64,000 nt of DNA, from contig CAIQWJ010000018.1 in assembly GCA_903875575.1 (NCBI GenBank), positions 62,001-126,000 on the forward strand, read 5' to 3'. The notes beneath the pieces are model-generated. The model was not told the DNA's origin, did no database searches, and saw nothing but the letters and a program-made list of their open reading frames with translations. The stretch's first letter is position 1. Each line of letters starts with the position of its first letter. The stretch is from an uncultured Acidobacteriia bacterium. Its GTDB lineage: Bacteria > Acidobacteriota > Terriglobia > Bryobacterales > Bryobacteraceae. The position numbers and the translations under genes are program-made. This document shows positions 17,667 through 25,883 of the stretch, in pieces.

Positions 17667-18599
17667 TTACAGATCCCGGAAGCAATCGCCCGCCGCCGGT
17701 GCCGAAGGAATGTCGCCCAGTTCCTTCAATTGCGCTGCCAGCGTTTCCCACCGCTCTTTCGTCATCTTTCCCAGGGTGCCTGTCTCGATCAGCGGTTTCT
17801 GCGCTTCGGCAATCTCGGCATAACTCGCCGGATCCATTGACGGATTCAGTCCATGCATCTTTTCGTTCGTGGGTGCGGGATTATCCAGATAAGCCCTCCA
17901 GCCCTCGCGAACGGCCGCCACCATGTTCGTCACCAGGGCGGGATTCTTCTTCAGATAATCCCCACTGGTTGCCAGTACCGTCGTGTAGGGGTTGTAACCC
18001 AATTCGGACACCGGGAAAACCTTCACGTCCACGCCTTTGTGCCGGGCCTGCAATGGTTCCGCCGTCACGAAGCACTGCTGCGCGAACTTCTCGTCATTAA
18101 GGAAAGTGGTCAGGTCACCCCCCGGCGACGGCACCACTTTCACATGATCGAAGCCGAATTTCTTCTGCAGAATCCGCGCGTAGGGCAGTCCGCTTTCAAT
18201 CGCCAGCGTGCCGCCCTTCAGCAGGTCCGCAATCGATTCCAGCTTTCTGGAACCGTGCGCCATAATCCCCAGCGGACTGTTCTGGAAAGCCGCATAGAGC
18301 GCCACCACATCGTTGCCCTTCGTGCGCGCCAGCAGTAACTCATCGGCCTCAATAATCCCGAACTCGGACGAACCCGCCCCAATCATCTGCACGGTCGGCG
18401 TACCCGACCCTCCCGGCAGCAGTTCCACATCGAGCCCGTGTTTCGCAAAATCGGCGGCGTAGAACCCGCCAAACTCCGGATCCGGCTTCCAGTTGAGTGC
18501 CAGGCGAATCTTAGACGGCTTGCCGCAGGCGGCAAGCATGCCGGCAGCAGGCAGTAATTTCAGAAGGGTGCGGCGGGAAAGGTCCATTCCCCCAATCAT
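17667..18599 (-). CDS. ABC transporter substrate-binding protein, NMT1/THI5-like
   Basis: About 310 residues. The N-terminus has a twin-arginine-like SRRTLLKLLPAAG and a lipobox-like LAAC, so it is probably an exported lipoprotein. The mature part begins IRLALNWKPDPEFGGFYAADF, typical of the SsuA/NMT1 fold, with LLPGGSGTPTVQMIGAG and AFQNSPLGIMAHG further on. The ATG at 18599 follows the permease stop by 2 bp; a second ATG at 18587 (MDLSRRTL) is possible. The ligand could be a pyrimidine (ThiY-like, given LNWKP), an organosulfonate or another small compound. No riboswitch is seen upstream of the operon. Confidence 0.85.
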   Translation of the reverse strand: MIGGMDLSRRTLLKLLPAAGMLAACGKPSKIRLALNWKPDPEFGGFYAADFAKHGLDVELLPGGSGTPTVQMIGAGSSEFGIIEADELLLARTKGNDVVALYAAFQNSPLGIMAHGSRKLESIADLLKGGTLAIESGLPYARILQKKFGFDHVKVVPSPGGDLTTFLNDEKFAQQCFVTAEPLQARHKGVDVKVFPVSELGYNPYTTVLATSGDYLKKNPALVTNMVAAVREGWRAYLDNPAPTNEKMHGLNPSMDPASYAEIAEAQKPLIETGTLGKMTKERWETLAAQLKELGDIPSAPAAGDCFRDL

Positions 18600-18601
18600 A
18601 C

Positions 18602-19351
18602 TCAATTCTGTTCGGAAACATGCCATCGGCGCAGCGCCACGCGGCTCAACAGATTGATGAATCCGAACAGCGCGAGCCCCAGCAGGGAAGCCAGCAGTAC
18701 CGCCGCGAATACCTTATCCGTGCGCTGCTGCGTGCGCGCCACGTCCACCACAGAACCCAGGCCCTGGCCGCCGATGAACTCCCCGACAATCGCGCCGATC
18801 ACCGCCAGGCCGCCGGCAATTCGCAACCCAGTCAGGATCTGCGGCAAGGCGGCGGGGAAGCGCAGTCTCCAGAGAGTTGCCGAAGGCGACGCCCCGTACA
18901 GAATAAACAAATCCCGCAGCGCCGGGTCTGTCGAGAGAATCCCCGTCAGCGTATTCGCGATCACCGGAAATATCGACACGATAAATGCCGACGCCACCAC
19001 TGTCCGCATCCCGTAACCGAACCAGATCACGAGCAACGGTGCGATGGCGATGATCGGCACCGTCTGAAAAAACACGGCATAAGGATAGAACGCCTGCCGG
19101 ATGGCACTGGACGAAGAAAGAAACACGCCGATCGCAATGCCCCCAACGGCGCTCAGCGCGAACCCGGCGAGCGCCCCCACCGAAGTTTTCGCCAATGCGC
19201 CAAACAACTCCCGCCAGTCATGGATGAGCGTTTCAAAGACGGCACTCGGCGGCGGCACCAGGAACGCCTTGATCCAGCCCGCCCGCACCAGAGACTCCAG
19301 CGCCACCACAACTATTACAAACGGAATGAAGGCCGGAAGAGCTTTCCGCAT
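18602..19351 (-). CDS. ABC transporter permease, nitrate/sulfonate/pyrimidine type
   Basis: 249 residues with six hydrophobic helices. The BPD-transp coupling motif region reads LYGASPSATLWRLRFPAALP, with the EAA-like Gly spaced as in SsuC/TauC permeases. The N-terminus (LPAFIPFVIVVVALESLVRA) matches the family. The gene lies 2 bp from the ATPase stop and 2 bp from the binding-protein start, so the three genes form one tight operon. Confidence 0.92.
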   Translation of the reverse strand: MRKALPAFIPFVIVVVALESLVRAGWIKAFLVPPPSAVFETLIHDWRELFGALAKTSVGALAGFALSAVGGIAIGVFLSSSSAIRQAFYPYAVFFQTVPIIAIAPLLVIWFGYGMRTVVASAFIVSIFPVIANTLTGILSTDPALRDLFILYGASPSATLWRLRFPAALPQILTGLRIAGGLAVIGAIVGEFIGGQGLGSVVDVARTQQRTDKVFAAVLLASLLGLALFGFINLLSRVALRRWHVSEQN

Positions 19352-19353
19352 CG

Positions 19354-20175
19354 CTAGTCTTCCTCTTCCATCGCGGCCAGCAGGCCCTGCATTTCGGAGG
19401 CGAATTCCGGCATAGCGCGCATTTCGTTATCGCGGACTTGCGGCAGCTCCAACCGGCGATCCAATTTGATCCCGCATCCTTTGCGCGTCAGCACCACCGC
19501 ACGGTTCGCTAAAAAAGCCGCTTCGGTGATGGAATGAGTCACGAATATAACCGTCATCCCGCGCTCCAGCCAGAGTTCGCGCAGCCGCGCATCCAGCCGA
19601 AATCGCGTAATTTCGTCGAGCGCGGCAAACGGTTCGTCCAGCAACAATAACCGCGGGCGAGTCACCAGAGCCCGGGCCAGCGATACCCGCATCCGCATGC
19701 CGCCGGAAAGCTGTGCGGGGTAGCGTGATTCCGCTTCCCGCAGGCCAACTTCGTCCAGCGCGGCGCTCGCGCGCCCCAGTCGCTCAGTAACGCCAATCCC
19801 CATTAACTCAAGCGGCAATGCAACATTCTCCAGCACCGTCCGCCATGGCAGCAAATGCGCATCCTGAAACACAAATGCTGTGTGAAACCTTGTGTCGTCG
19901 GGAGTAATTCCGATGTGTCCCGAGTCTGGAGCAGTCAAGCCGGCAACCAAACGCAGCAGAGTCGACTTCCCGCATCCCGATGGGCCGAGAATAGCCAGAA
20001 ACTCCCCGGTCGTGATCGAAAGTGAAAAATCCGCCACCACCACAAGCTCGCCGAACGCGCGGCGAACCTTGTCCAACGCAACCCTGACGCCGCCGGCTTC
20101 GTTCCCGGGAACTTGTTCTGCACCTGATATCGGGTTGATGCGTGGTCTCGGAATCACTTGTGCAGAGCTCTTCAA
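19354..20175 (-). CDS. ABC transporter ATP-binding protein, SsuB/TauB type
   Basis: Up to 273 residues. Walker A GPSGCGKST, Q-loop FQDAHLLPWRTV, signature LSGGMRMRVSLARAL, Walker B LLLLDEPFAALD and the switch His in FVTHSITEAAF are all intact. The LLPW after the Q-loop is typical of the nitrate/sulfonate/bicarbonate group. The longest frame starts at a TTG (20175); a GTG at 20157 is equally plausible, and the first ~30 residues are not conserved. It is the first gene of the importer operon, 37 bp after the histidine kinase stop on the same strand. Confidence 0.92.
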   Translation of the reverse strand: MKSSAQVIPRPRINPISGAEQVPGNEAGGVRVALDKVRRAFGELVVVADFSLSITTGEFLAILGPSGCGKSTLLRLVAGLTAPDSGHIGITPDDTRFHTAFVFQDAHLLPWRTVLENVALPLELMGIGVTERLGRASAALDEVGLREAESRYPAQLSGGMRMRVSLARALVTRPRLLLLDEPFAALDEITRFRLDARLRELWLERGMTVIFVTHSITEAAFLANRAVVLTRKGCGIKLDRRLELPQVRDNEMRAMPEFASEMQGLLAAMEEED

Positions 20176-20212
20176 CCACTATATAGAACCGGTACTTACA
20201 GCCCCTGCCACT

Positions 20213-22153
20213 TTACTGTTCCGTCGCCTTCAGCCGAATCTCGACTTCCAATCCACGCGGCTGCCGGTTCCTGCACTGCACGGTCCCGCCCGACGACTCC
20301 ACACAACTCTTCACAATCGCTAAACCCAGCCCAGTTCCACCGGTATCCCGATTCCGCGAAGCATCCAGTCGATAAAACGGTGTAAACACCCGATCCAGTT
20401 CTTCCGTTGGCAGCCCCGGCCCCGAATCCGCAACCGTGATGTATGCCGCATCGCCCTCCCGCCTCGTCGCCACCGTAATCGGCCCGTCCGGACCCGCGTA
20501 TCGAACGGCGTTGCGAACCAGATTCGACACCGCCCTCATCAATAGATTCGGCTCCGCCATGGCCCTCACCGGACTGGGTACCGCCACTTCAATATGAATT
20601 CCCGGCCGCCCCTCGCGCCCTACCGCCTGCCGTATGGTTGCGCCCAAATCCGTGCCCACGAGCGCAGCACTTCCCGCGTCCAGGCCAGCCTTCGAGAACG
20701 ACAGCAGTTCACCCGCCAGTCCGGACATATGAAGAATTTCCTCGTGCAGATCCTCCACTGCCTCGCGCTGATCTTCGCTCGCCCGCTGTTCCAGAATCCC
20801 CAGTGCAAACTGCACCCGCGCAATCGGTGCGGAGAGCTCGTGCGCAATATCGCCCAGAAATCTCTTCTGCCCGGTCACAAACCCCGCAAGCCGACCCGCC
20901 ATCCGGTTAATCGACACCGACAATTGACCAATCTCGTCTCGTCGATTCTCCGGCAGATGATTTTCGAAATCCCCCTCCGCAATCCGTCCCGTATTCACTG
21001 TCAGCCGTGAAATCGACCGGCTCAGCCCCCGGATAAACGGCAGCCAGCATAGGACGAACACGCCGATGGCGGCCGCCAGCGCGCCCAGCCACGGCTTGAA
21101 ATCGAAGAACAACGGAGTACCCCAAAACGATGGAGCCACCATCAGCAGTGACCCGCGCACCGAGTCTGCATTGGGGTTCGCGGGATCTGCCACGGGAATC
21201 CGCGTCATCGCCCAATACAGGCCCGCCTCATAATGTTGCGTCGTCTGGTATCCGGCATTATCCGCAAAACGACGCGGCCGCTCACCGCCGGAACCTCCCT
21301 CGGCACGCGAGAAGTCTCTTCCTCGCGATTCCCCGGAGCGCCCGGACCCACCCCGTCCACCGGCCAACCGTGGACGCCGACCACTCGCGCCTCCGCGCGG
21401 TGGCGGAGAACCTGCGGTTTCACCCCGACCCAATCGATCCGGCGGCGGTCCAAAATCATCCGGCGCACCCGGCCCCTGCTCATCCGGTGGACGCTCCCCG
21501 CGCCCACGCCCTTCCGGTGGAGGTTCCCCGCGCCCACGCCCATCTGGCGGTGGACCGAATCCACGCCCCGGCCCTGAGCCAAACCTACCCCGACCGTCTG
21601 GAGGAGGAGGTGGTCCAAACGGATCCCTTCCGTCCGGCGGTGCCCCTCCATTTTCGTCGAACCCGCGGGGCGGCGGACGCTCTCCCCTCGGCGGCGGTGG
21701 CGGACGCCGTGGTGGTGGCCTGAAGTCTACCTGCCCGTCATTCGCCTGCCGTCCGCTGGCACCCCTCGCCGGCGGGGGCGGTCTCTGTGCCGGCGGGCGT
21801 GCCCCTGGCGGCTGCTGATCCGCGGGAGCACGCAACAGAAGTTCCCTCCTCACTCCCGCCGGCAATTGCACCGGCTTCCCAGCCAGTTGCGGTCCGTCAT
21901 TATCGAACAAATAGAAATCCACTCCATAGGTTGCCGCATACCGGGCCATCAGGTTCGTACGATTGGCCACCTGCGTCTGCGCCAGGTCCGACGCCACCGA
22001 ACGCGCCACATCCCGCACCCGATCCTCCGCCGGTGCCACCAGAAACGACGTTAGATTCAAATGAAACTGGTAGTGCGCGAACGCCAGAAACACCCCGGCC
22101 AGCAGGGCCAGATTCACGAAGGCAACGGCGAAGATGCGCGTGGATAGCTTCAT
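20213..22153 (-). CDS. CpxA-like sensor histidine kinase with a long Pro/Arg/Gly-rich periplasmic insert
   Basis: 646 residues. An N-terminal membrane segment (about 8-29) and a second one (about 355-375) bracket a periplasmic region of ~320 residues. Its middle (about 110-296) is low-complexity, built from PPP, GRGRGE, PPDGRG and GGSG units. A HAMP (SRSISRLTVNTG) follows, then the H-box FLGDIAHELSAPIARVQ with phospho-His near 438, N-box NLVRNAVRYA, G1 DSGPGL, F-box FYRLD and G2 GTGLGLAIV. The H-box sequence is CpxA-like. The ATG at 22153 overlaps the regulator's TGA (TGATG) with GGAG upstream. Confidence 0.9.
   Translation of the reverse strand: MKLSTRIFAVAFVNLALLAGVFLAFAHYQFHLNLTSFLVAPAEDRVRDVARSVASDLAQTQVANRTNLMARYAATYGVDFYLFDNDGPQLAGKPVQLPAGVRRELLLRAPADQQPPGARPPAQRPPPPARGASGRQANDGQVDFRPPPRRPPPPPRGERPPPRGFDENGGAPPDGRDPFGPPPPPDGRGRFGSGPGRGFGPPPDGRGRGEPPPEGRGRGERPPDEQGPGAPDDFGPPPDRLGRGETAGSPPPRGGASGRRPRLAGGRGGSGRSGESRGRDFSRAEGGSGGERPRRFADNAGYQTTQHYEAGLYWAMTRIPVADPANPNADSVRGSLLMVAPSFWGTPLFFDFKPWLGALAAAIGVFVLCWLPFIRGLSRSISRLTVNTGRIAEGDFENHLPENRRDEIGQLSVSINRMAGRLAGFVTGQKRFLGDIAHELSAPIARVQFALGILEQRASEDQREAVEDLHEEILHMSGLAGELLSFSKAGLDAGSAALVGTDLGATIRQAVGREGRPGIHIEVAVPSPVRAMAEPNLLMRAVSNLVRNAVRYAGPDGPITVATRREGDAAYITVADSGPGLPTEELDRVFTPFYRLDASRNRDTGGTGLGLAIVKSCVESSGGTVQCRNRQPRGLEVEIRLKATEQ
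21483..21553. repeat. 30-bp tandem repeat inside the histidine kinase gene
   Basis: Two near-identical 30-bp units begin at 21483 and 21513, with a degraded third from 21543. They encode ten-residue GRGRGEPPPE/GRGRGERPPD units of the kinase's periplasmic insert. Since 30 bp keeps the frame, copy number can change without breaking the protein. Confidence 0.75.
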
Positions 22154-22884
22154 CACAACTCCGGTGTGACGCCAGGCTTCAGCATCAGATACCCCACGCT
22201 GCGAACAGTCTGAATGAAACGGGGCGTCTTCGGGTCGTCCCCCAGCTTGCGCCGCAACGACGAAATATGCACGTCAATGGACCGGTCAAACGCTTCGAAA
22301 TCCCGCTCCGCCACCTCAATCAATAGCCGCTCGCGCGTCTTCACCCGGCCAGCCGCCCGCGCCAGCGACAACAGAAGATCGAACTCCACCGCAGTCAACA
22401 CCAGCGTCTGCCCCACCAGCGAAGCGGTCCGGGATGAGGGCTCCATGGTCAAATCGCCCACCACGACTACCGCGGGCGCTTCCTCTACCTTCTGCTTCGC
22501 GGTAACCCGCGAGCGCCGAATCACAGCGCGAAGACGCGCCAGCAGTTCGCGTGTGGAAAACGTCTTGGGCAGATAATCGTCTGCCCCCACTTCCAGTCCC
22601 ACAATCCGATCCGCCTCGTCTCCCAGACCCGTCAGCATCAGCACCGGAACATCCGACTTCGCCCGCAAGCGTTTCAACACCTCAAAGCCATCGAGCCGCG
22701 GCATCATGACGTCCAGAATCACGGCGTCAAACGTCCCCGCCAGTGCCGCCCGCAGACCGTCCTCGCCATTGTGCGCGAACGAAACCTTATAGCCGAGCGG
22801 TACCAGATACTGGCCGATCAGCCGGCAAAGTTTCAGGTCGTCGTCAATCAATAACAGCCGCGTTGTGTAGTTGCTCTCGTCCAT
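22153..22884 (-). CDS. CpxR-like OmpR-family response regulator
   Basis: 243 residues from the ATG at 22884 (an upstream TTG at 22902 is possible). The receiver has the acidic pair at 14-16 (LLIDDD), phospho-Asp 58 (VILDVMMPRLDG), T85 and K107. The C-terminal winged helix ends with FDRSIDVHISSLRRKLGDD and VRSVGYLML, matching the CpxR subgroup. One oddity: the normally invariant Pro after K107 is Thr (YLPKTF instead of YLPKPF). The gene overlaps the kinase start, is divergent from the di-heme genes and shares their upstream region. Confidence 0.92.
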   Translation of the reverse strand: MDESNYTTRLLLIDDDLKLCRLIGQYLVPLGYKVSFAHNGEDGLRAALAGTFDAVILDVMMPRLDGFEVLKRLRAKSDVPVLMLTGLGDEADRIVGLEVGADDYLPKTFSTRELLARLRAVIRRSRVTAKQKVEEAPAVVVVGDLTMEPSSRTASLVGQTLVLTAVEFDLLLSLARAAGRVKTRERLLIEVAERDFEAFDRSIDVHISSLRRKLGDDPKTPRFIQTVRSVGYLMLKPGVTPEL

Positions 22885-22936
22885 GACCGCTATCCAATCC
22901 AATTGTGCCAGTCAGTCGCCCGGCAAGAAAACGCCT

Positions 22937-22984
22937 TTTACCGTTGCTTTACAAACTCGCCCGTCTCCCGCACAAATACTTTAC
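22937..22984. promoter_or_regulatory. Three TTTAC (GTAAA) boxes, candidate CpxR-like binding sites
   Basis: TTTAC occurs at 22937-22941, 22948-22952 and 22980-22984. The first two starts are 11 bp apart and the third is 32 bp further (about three helical turns). On the regulator's coding strand this reads GTAAA-N6-GTAAA, close to the E. coli CpxR box GTAAA-N5-GTAAA. The site lies between the regulator gene and the di-heme genes, so it could control both directions. The match is direct; the regulator assignment is inferred. Confidence 0.5.
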
Positions 22985-23006
22985 AGAACCCTGTTTGACT
23001 GGAACC

Positions 23007-24371
23007 ATGGTGAGACACACACACATATACCGAATTTCAACCCTGTTCATCCTGGCGGCGGGGCAGATGATCTGGGCGCAGACCGACCCTGGTCCGCGCG
23101 GCGGCCCGCCCAGCGCCGGAACACCTCTGCCCGGTCTCACACAGGCCGAGCTCAACTACTTCACCGAAGGCCTCGCGCGCTTCCGTGAGGTCGATTCCGT
23201 CACCGGAACGCAACCCGGTGCGGCAGGAACCGGGCTCGGGCCCCGTTTCAACCTCAATAGTTGCGCGGGCTGCCACGCGCAGCCCATGGTCGGTGGCTCC
23301 AGCCCTTCGCCCAATTCAAAACAGAACCCTCAGGTGAACCCACAGATCGCCATGGCGACCAATTTCGGTGCCAACAACACGCTCCCCGGCTTCATTCAAC
23401 CCAACGGCCCGGTGCGAGTCGTGCGTTTCGTTCGCAACGCGGATGGGACTCCGGATGGCGGCGTCCATGACCTCTTCACCATTTCCGGCCGGTCCGACGC
23501 AGTCGGCTGCAAGATCACGCAACCCGATTTCGCTGCCGCCGTCGCGCAGCAGAACGCCATATTTCGCATTCCGACGCCAGTCTTTGGTGGCGGACTGCTC
23601 GAAATGATTCCGGAATCCACACTCGTCGCCAACGTTGCGGCGAATGCCACCCAGAAAACGCAGCTTGGCATTCACGGCAAACTGAACCACAACGGCAATG
23701 ACGGCACCATCACCCGCTTCGGCTGGAAGGCGCAGAACAAGTCCCTGTTGCTGTTCGCCGGCGAAGCCTACAACGTGGAACAAGGCGTCACTAACGACAT
23801 CTTTCCCAATGAACGCGACGAAACGCCCGGCTGCAATTTCAACGGCATCGCGGAAGATCACTTCAACCGCACTGCCACCAGCCCCACTGGTTCGCTCAGC
23901 GACATTGTAGGACTCGCCGAATTCATGCGCTATCTCGCTCCCGCAACCGCCGCACCACCTCAGGGTCCGGGCCCCCAGGGACAGTCTGTCAACAACGGTG
24001 CTCAGGTGTTCGGCCAGATCGGTTGTGCTTTGTGCCACACGCAGCAGTTGCAGACCGGTAAATCGCAAAGCGCCGCCATGTCGAACAAACCGGTGCCACT
24101 CTACTCCGACCTCGCCCTCCACAACATGGGTCAGGGCCTCGCCGATGGCATCAATCAGGGCCAGGCATTGGGTGGCGATTGGCGTACTGCTCCTCTTTGG
24201 GGCCTCGGACAGCGGATCTTCTTCCTGCACGACGGCCGTACAGCCGACCTTGTGCAGGCTATTCAGCAGCACGCAAGCCCTGGCTCGGAGAGCAATGCGG
24301 TGGTCCAGGCCTTCAACGCTCTCCCACCGCAGGCGAAGCAGGATCTGCTAAATGTCTTAAGATCCCTGTAG
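23007..24371 (+). CDS. Di-heme c-type cytochrome, DUF1111 (di-heme oxidoreductase) family, copy 1
   Basis: 454 residues from the ATG at 23007, with a signal peptide (STLFILAAGQMIWAQ). Two heme c motifs are present: CAGCH near residue 86 (GPRFNLNSCAGCH) and CALCH near residue 340. Family markers include GGVHDLFTISGR, FRIPTPVFGGGLLEMI, DGTITRFGWKAQNKSL, LYSDLALHNMG and the C-terminal RTAPLWGLGQRIFFLHDG. Members are periplasmic electron carriers or putative peroxidases. An upstream in-frame ATG at 22905 would overlap the regulator's leader and is unlikely. A paralogue follows directly. Confidence 0.88.
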   Translation: MVRHTHIYRISTLFILAAGQMIWAQTDPGPRGGPPSAGTPLPGLTQAELNYFTEGLARFREVDSVTGTQPGAAGTGLGPRFNLNSCAGCHAQPMVGGSSPSPNSKQNPQVNPQIAMATNFGANNTLPGFIQPNGPVRVVRFVRNADGTPDGGVHDLFTISGRSDAVGCKITQPDFAAAVAQQNAIFRIPTPVFGGGLLEMIPESTLVANVAANATQKTQLGIHGKLNHNGNDGTITRFGWKAQNKSLLLFAGEAYNVEQGVTNDIFPNERDETPGCNFNGIAEDHFNRTATSPTGSLSDIVGLAEFMRYLAPATAAPPQGPGPQGQSVNNGAQVFGQIGCALCHTQQLQTGKSQSAAMSNKPVPLYSDLALHNMGQGLADGINQGQALGGDWRTAPLWGLGQRIFFLHDGRTADLVQAIQQHASPGSESNAVVQAFNALPPQAKQDLLNVLRSL

Positions 24372-24418
24372 GCACGCAATTCCCAGTTTTGCAGTCAATG
24401 TTTGAAATGGAGGTTGCT

Positions 24419-25786
24419 ATGACGAATCGCAAAGGCAGTATCCGAATAGCAGTTGCGGCAGTTGCCCTCGCCGCCGCGTTCCCTCTCCTCGCTCAAACCG
24501 ACCCCGGCCCCCGCAAGGGTGCCGAGGTCGGCCTGGGAGAGCCGCTCAAGAACCTGACCTCCGCTGAACTTACCGCGTTCAATCAGGGCCTCGCCCGCTT
24601 CCGCGAAGTCGTCTCGGTCGCGGGCAAAGAGCCCGGCGCTCCCGGCACTGGACTCGGTCCCCGCTTCAACCTGAACTCCTGTGCGGGTTGCCACGCGGAG
24701 CCCACAGTTGGTGGCACCAGCCCCGCGAAGAATCCACAAATAGCCGTCGCCAAAGAATACGGGGCGGGGAACTCGATTCCATCCTTCATTAAAGAAGACG
24801 GCCCCATCCGTGTCGCACGCTTCTCCCGCGGCACCGGTCCCGGCCCCGCTGGCCCGCCTGCTCCGCCACAAGGTCGCGGCGGTCCACCACAAGGTCGGGG
24901 CCCTGCCGCGGGCGGTCGCCCGGATGGCGGCGTGCATGACCTCTTCGTCGTCACAGGCCGTCAGGACGCCACCGGCTGCAACATCCGTCAGCCCGATTTC
25001 GCCACTGCCGTAGCCCAGCGCAACGCCTTCTTCCGCATTCCCACGCCCATCTTCGGCGCAGGGCTGATTGAGGCCATCAGCGAAGCCTCCATCATGAACA
25101 ACCTCCGTTCCGACCGCGCCCTGAAGCAAAGCCTCGGCGTAGCCGGTCATGAAAACCGCAATCAGAACGATGGCACCATCACGCGCTTCGGCTGGAAGGC
25201 GCAGAATAAATCCCTGCTCGCGTTCTCTTCCGAAGCGCTCAACGTGGAAGAGGGCGTGACCAACGATCTCTTCCCTCAGGAACGGGAAGACACGCCTGGC
25301 TGCGTTCTGAATCCTTCTCCCGAAAACCACACCAGCGCCAGTCTGGTAAGCGATTTCATGCGCTTTCTGGCACCACCAGCCGAGGCCCCCGCTACAGCCT
25401 CCACGGATCGCGGAAAGCAGACTTTTTCAAGCATCGGCTGCGCCACCTGCCATACACCCAACCTCCGCACCGGTCGCTCGGACGTAGAAGCCCTCAACGA
25501 AAAGTGGGTGCCGCTCTACTCTGACCTTGTTCTTCACGATATGGGCCCGGGCCTCGAAGATTTCATCGCTCAGGGTCAGGCCAACGGCCGTGACTGGCGT
25601 ACCGCACCACTCTGGGGCCTCGGCCAGCGTCTCTTCTTCATGCACGACGGTCGCACTTCAGACCTGGCCCAGGCGATTAAGGAACACGGTACCGTGGGTT
25701 CCGAAGCCTACCGGACAACCGCGAACTTCGAGGCCCTGACGTCGGAAGCAAAACAGGACCTTCTGAACTTCCTCCGCTCACTCTGA
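24419..25786 (+). CDS. Di-heme c-type cytochrome, DUF1111 family, copy 2
   Basis: 455 residues from an ATG with a strong GGAGG site 6 bp upstream. A signal peptide (IAVAAVALAAAFPLLAQ) leads to a mature start TDPGPRKG that matches copy 1. Heme motifs are CAGCH near residue 88 and CATCH near residue 341. The two proteins align over nearly their whole length, so this is a tandem duplication. Copy 2 has a Gly/Pro/Arg-rich insert near residues 135-165 (APPQGRGGPPQGRG) that copy 1 lacks. The intergenic gap is 47 bp, so co-transcription is likely. Confidence 0.88.
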   Translation: MTNRKGSIRIAVAAVALAAAFPLLAQTDPGPRKGAEVGLGEPLKNLTSAELTAFNQGLARFREVVSVAGKEPGAPGTGLGPRFNLNSCAGCHAEPTVGGTSPAKNPQIAVAKEYGAGNSIPSFIKEDGPIRVARFSRGTGPGPAGPPAPPQGRGGPPQGRGPAAGGRPDGGVHDLFVVTGRQDATGCNIRQPDFATAVAQRNAFFRIPTPIFGAGLIEAISEASIMNNLRSDRALKQSLGVAGHENRNQNDGTITRFGWKAQNKSLLAFSSEALNVEEGVTNDLFPQEREDTPGCVLNPSPENHTSASLVSDFMRFLAPPAEAPATASTDRGKQTFSSIGCATCHTPNLRTGRSDVEALNEKWVPLYSDLVLHDMGPGLEDFIAQGQANGRDWRTAPLWGLGQRLFFMHDGRTSDLAQAIKEHGTVGSEAYRTTANFEALTSEAKQDLLNFLRSL

Positions 25787-25796
25787 AATCCCCCAT

Positions 25797-25818
25797 GTGG
25801 GGCGGGCGCCCGCCCCAC
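25797..25818. other. Perfect 22-bp GC palindrome, possible bidirectional terminator
   Basis: GTGGGGCGGGC is followed directly by its exact reverse complement, 11 bp after the second di-heme stop, with a short TTT after it. As RNA it would fold into a very stable hairpin. It may end the di-heme transcript. The U-tract is weak, so a REP-like element is an alternative. Confidence 0.5.
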
Positions 25819-25883
25819 TTTGCAGCCCCACACGTTCCACTACACGTTCTCACCCTCCCAAACGTATATAGTTTTAAGAACGT

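Noticed and set aside
20181-20195. Second LacI-like operator (GAACCGGTAC) between the kinase and the importer genes
   Set aside because: Only the central ACCGGT is palindromic; the flanks do not match, unlike the perfect site at 14122-14133.
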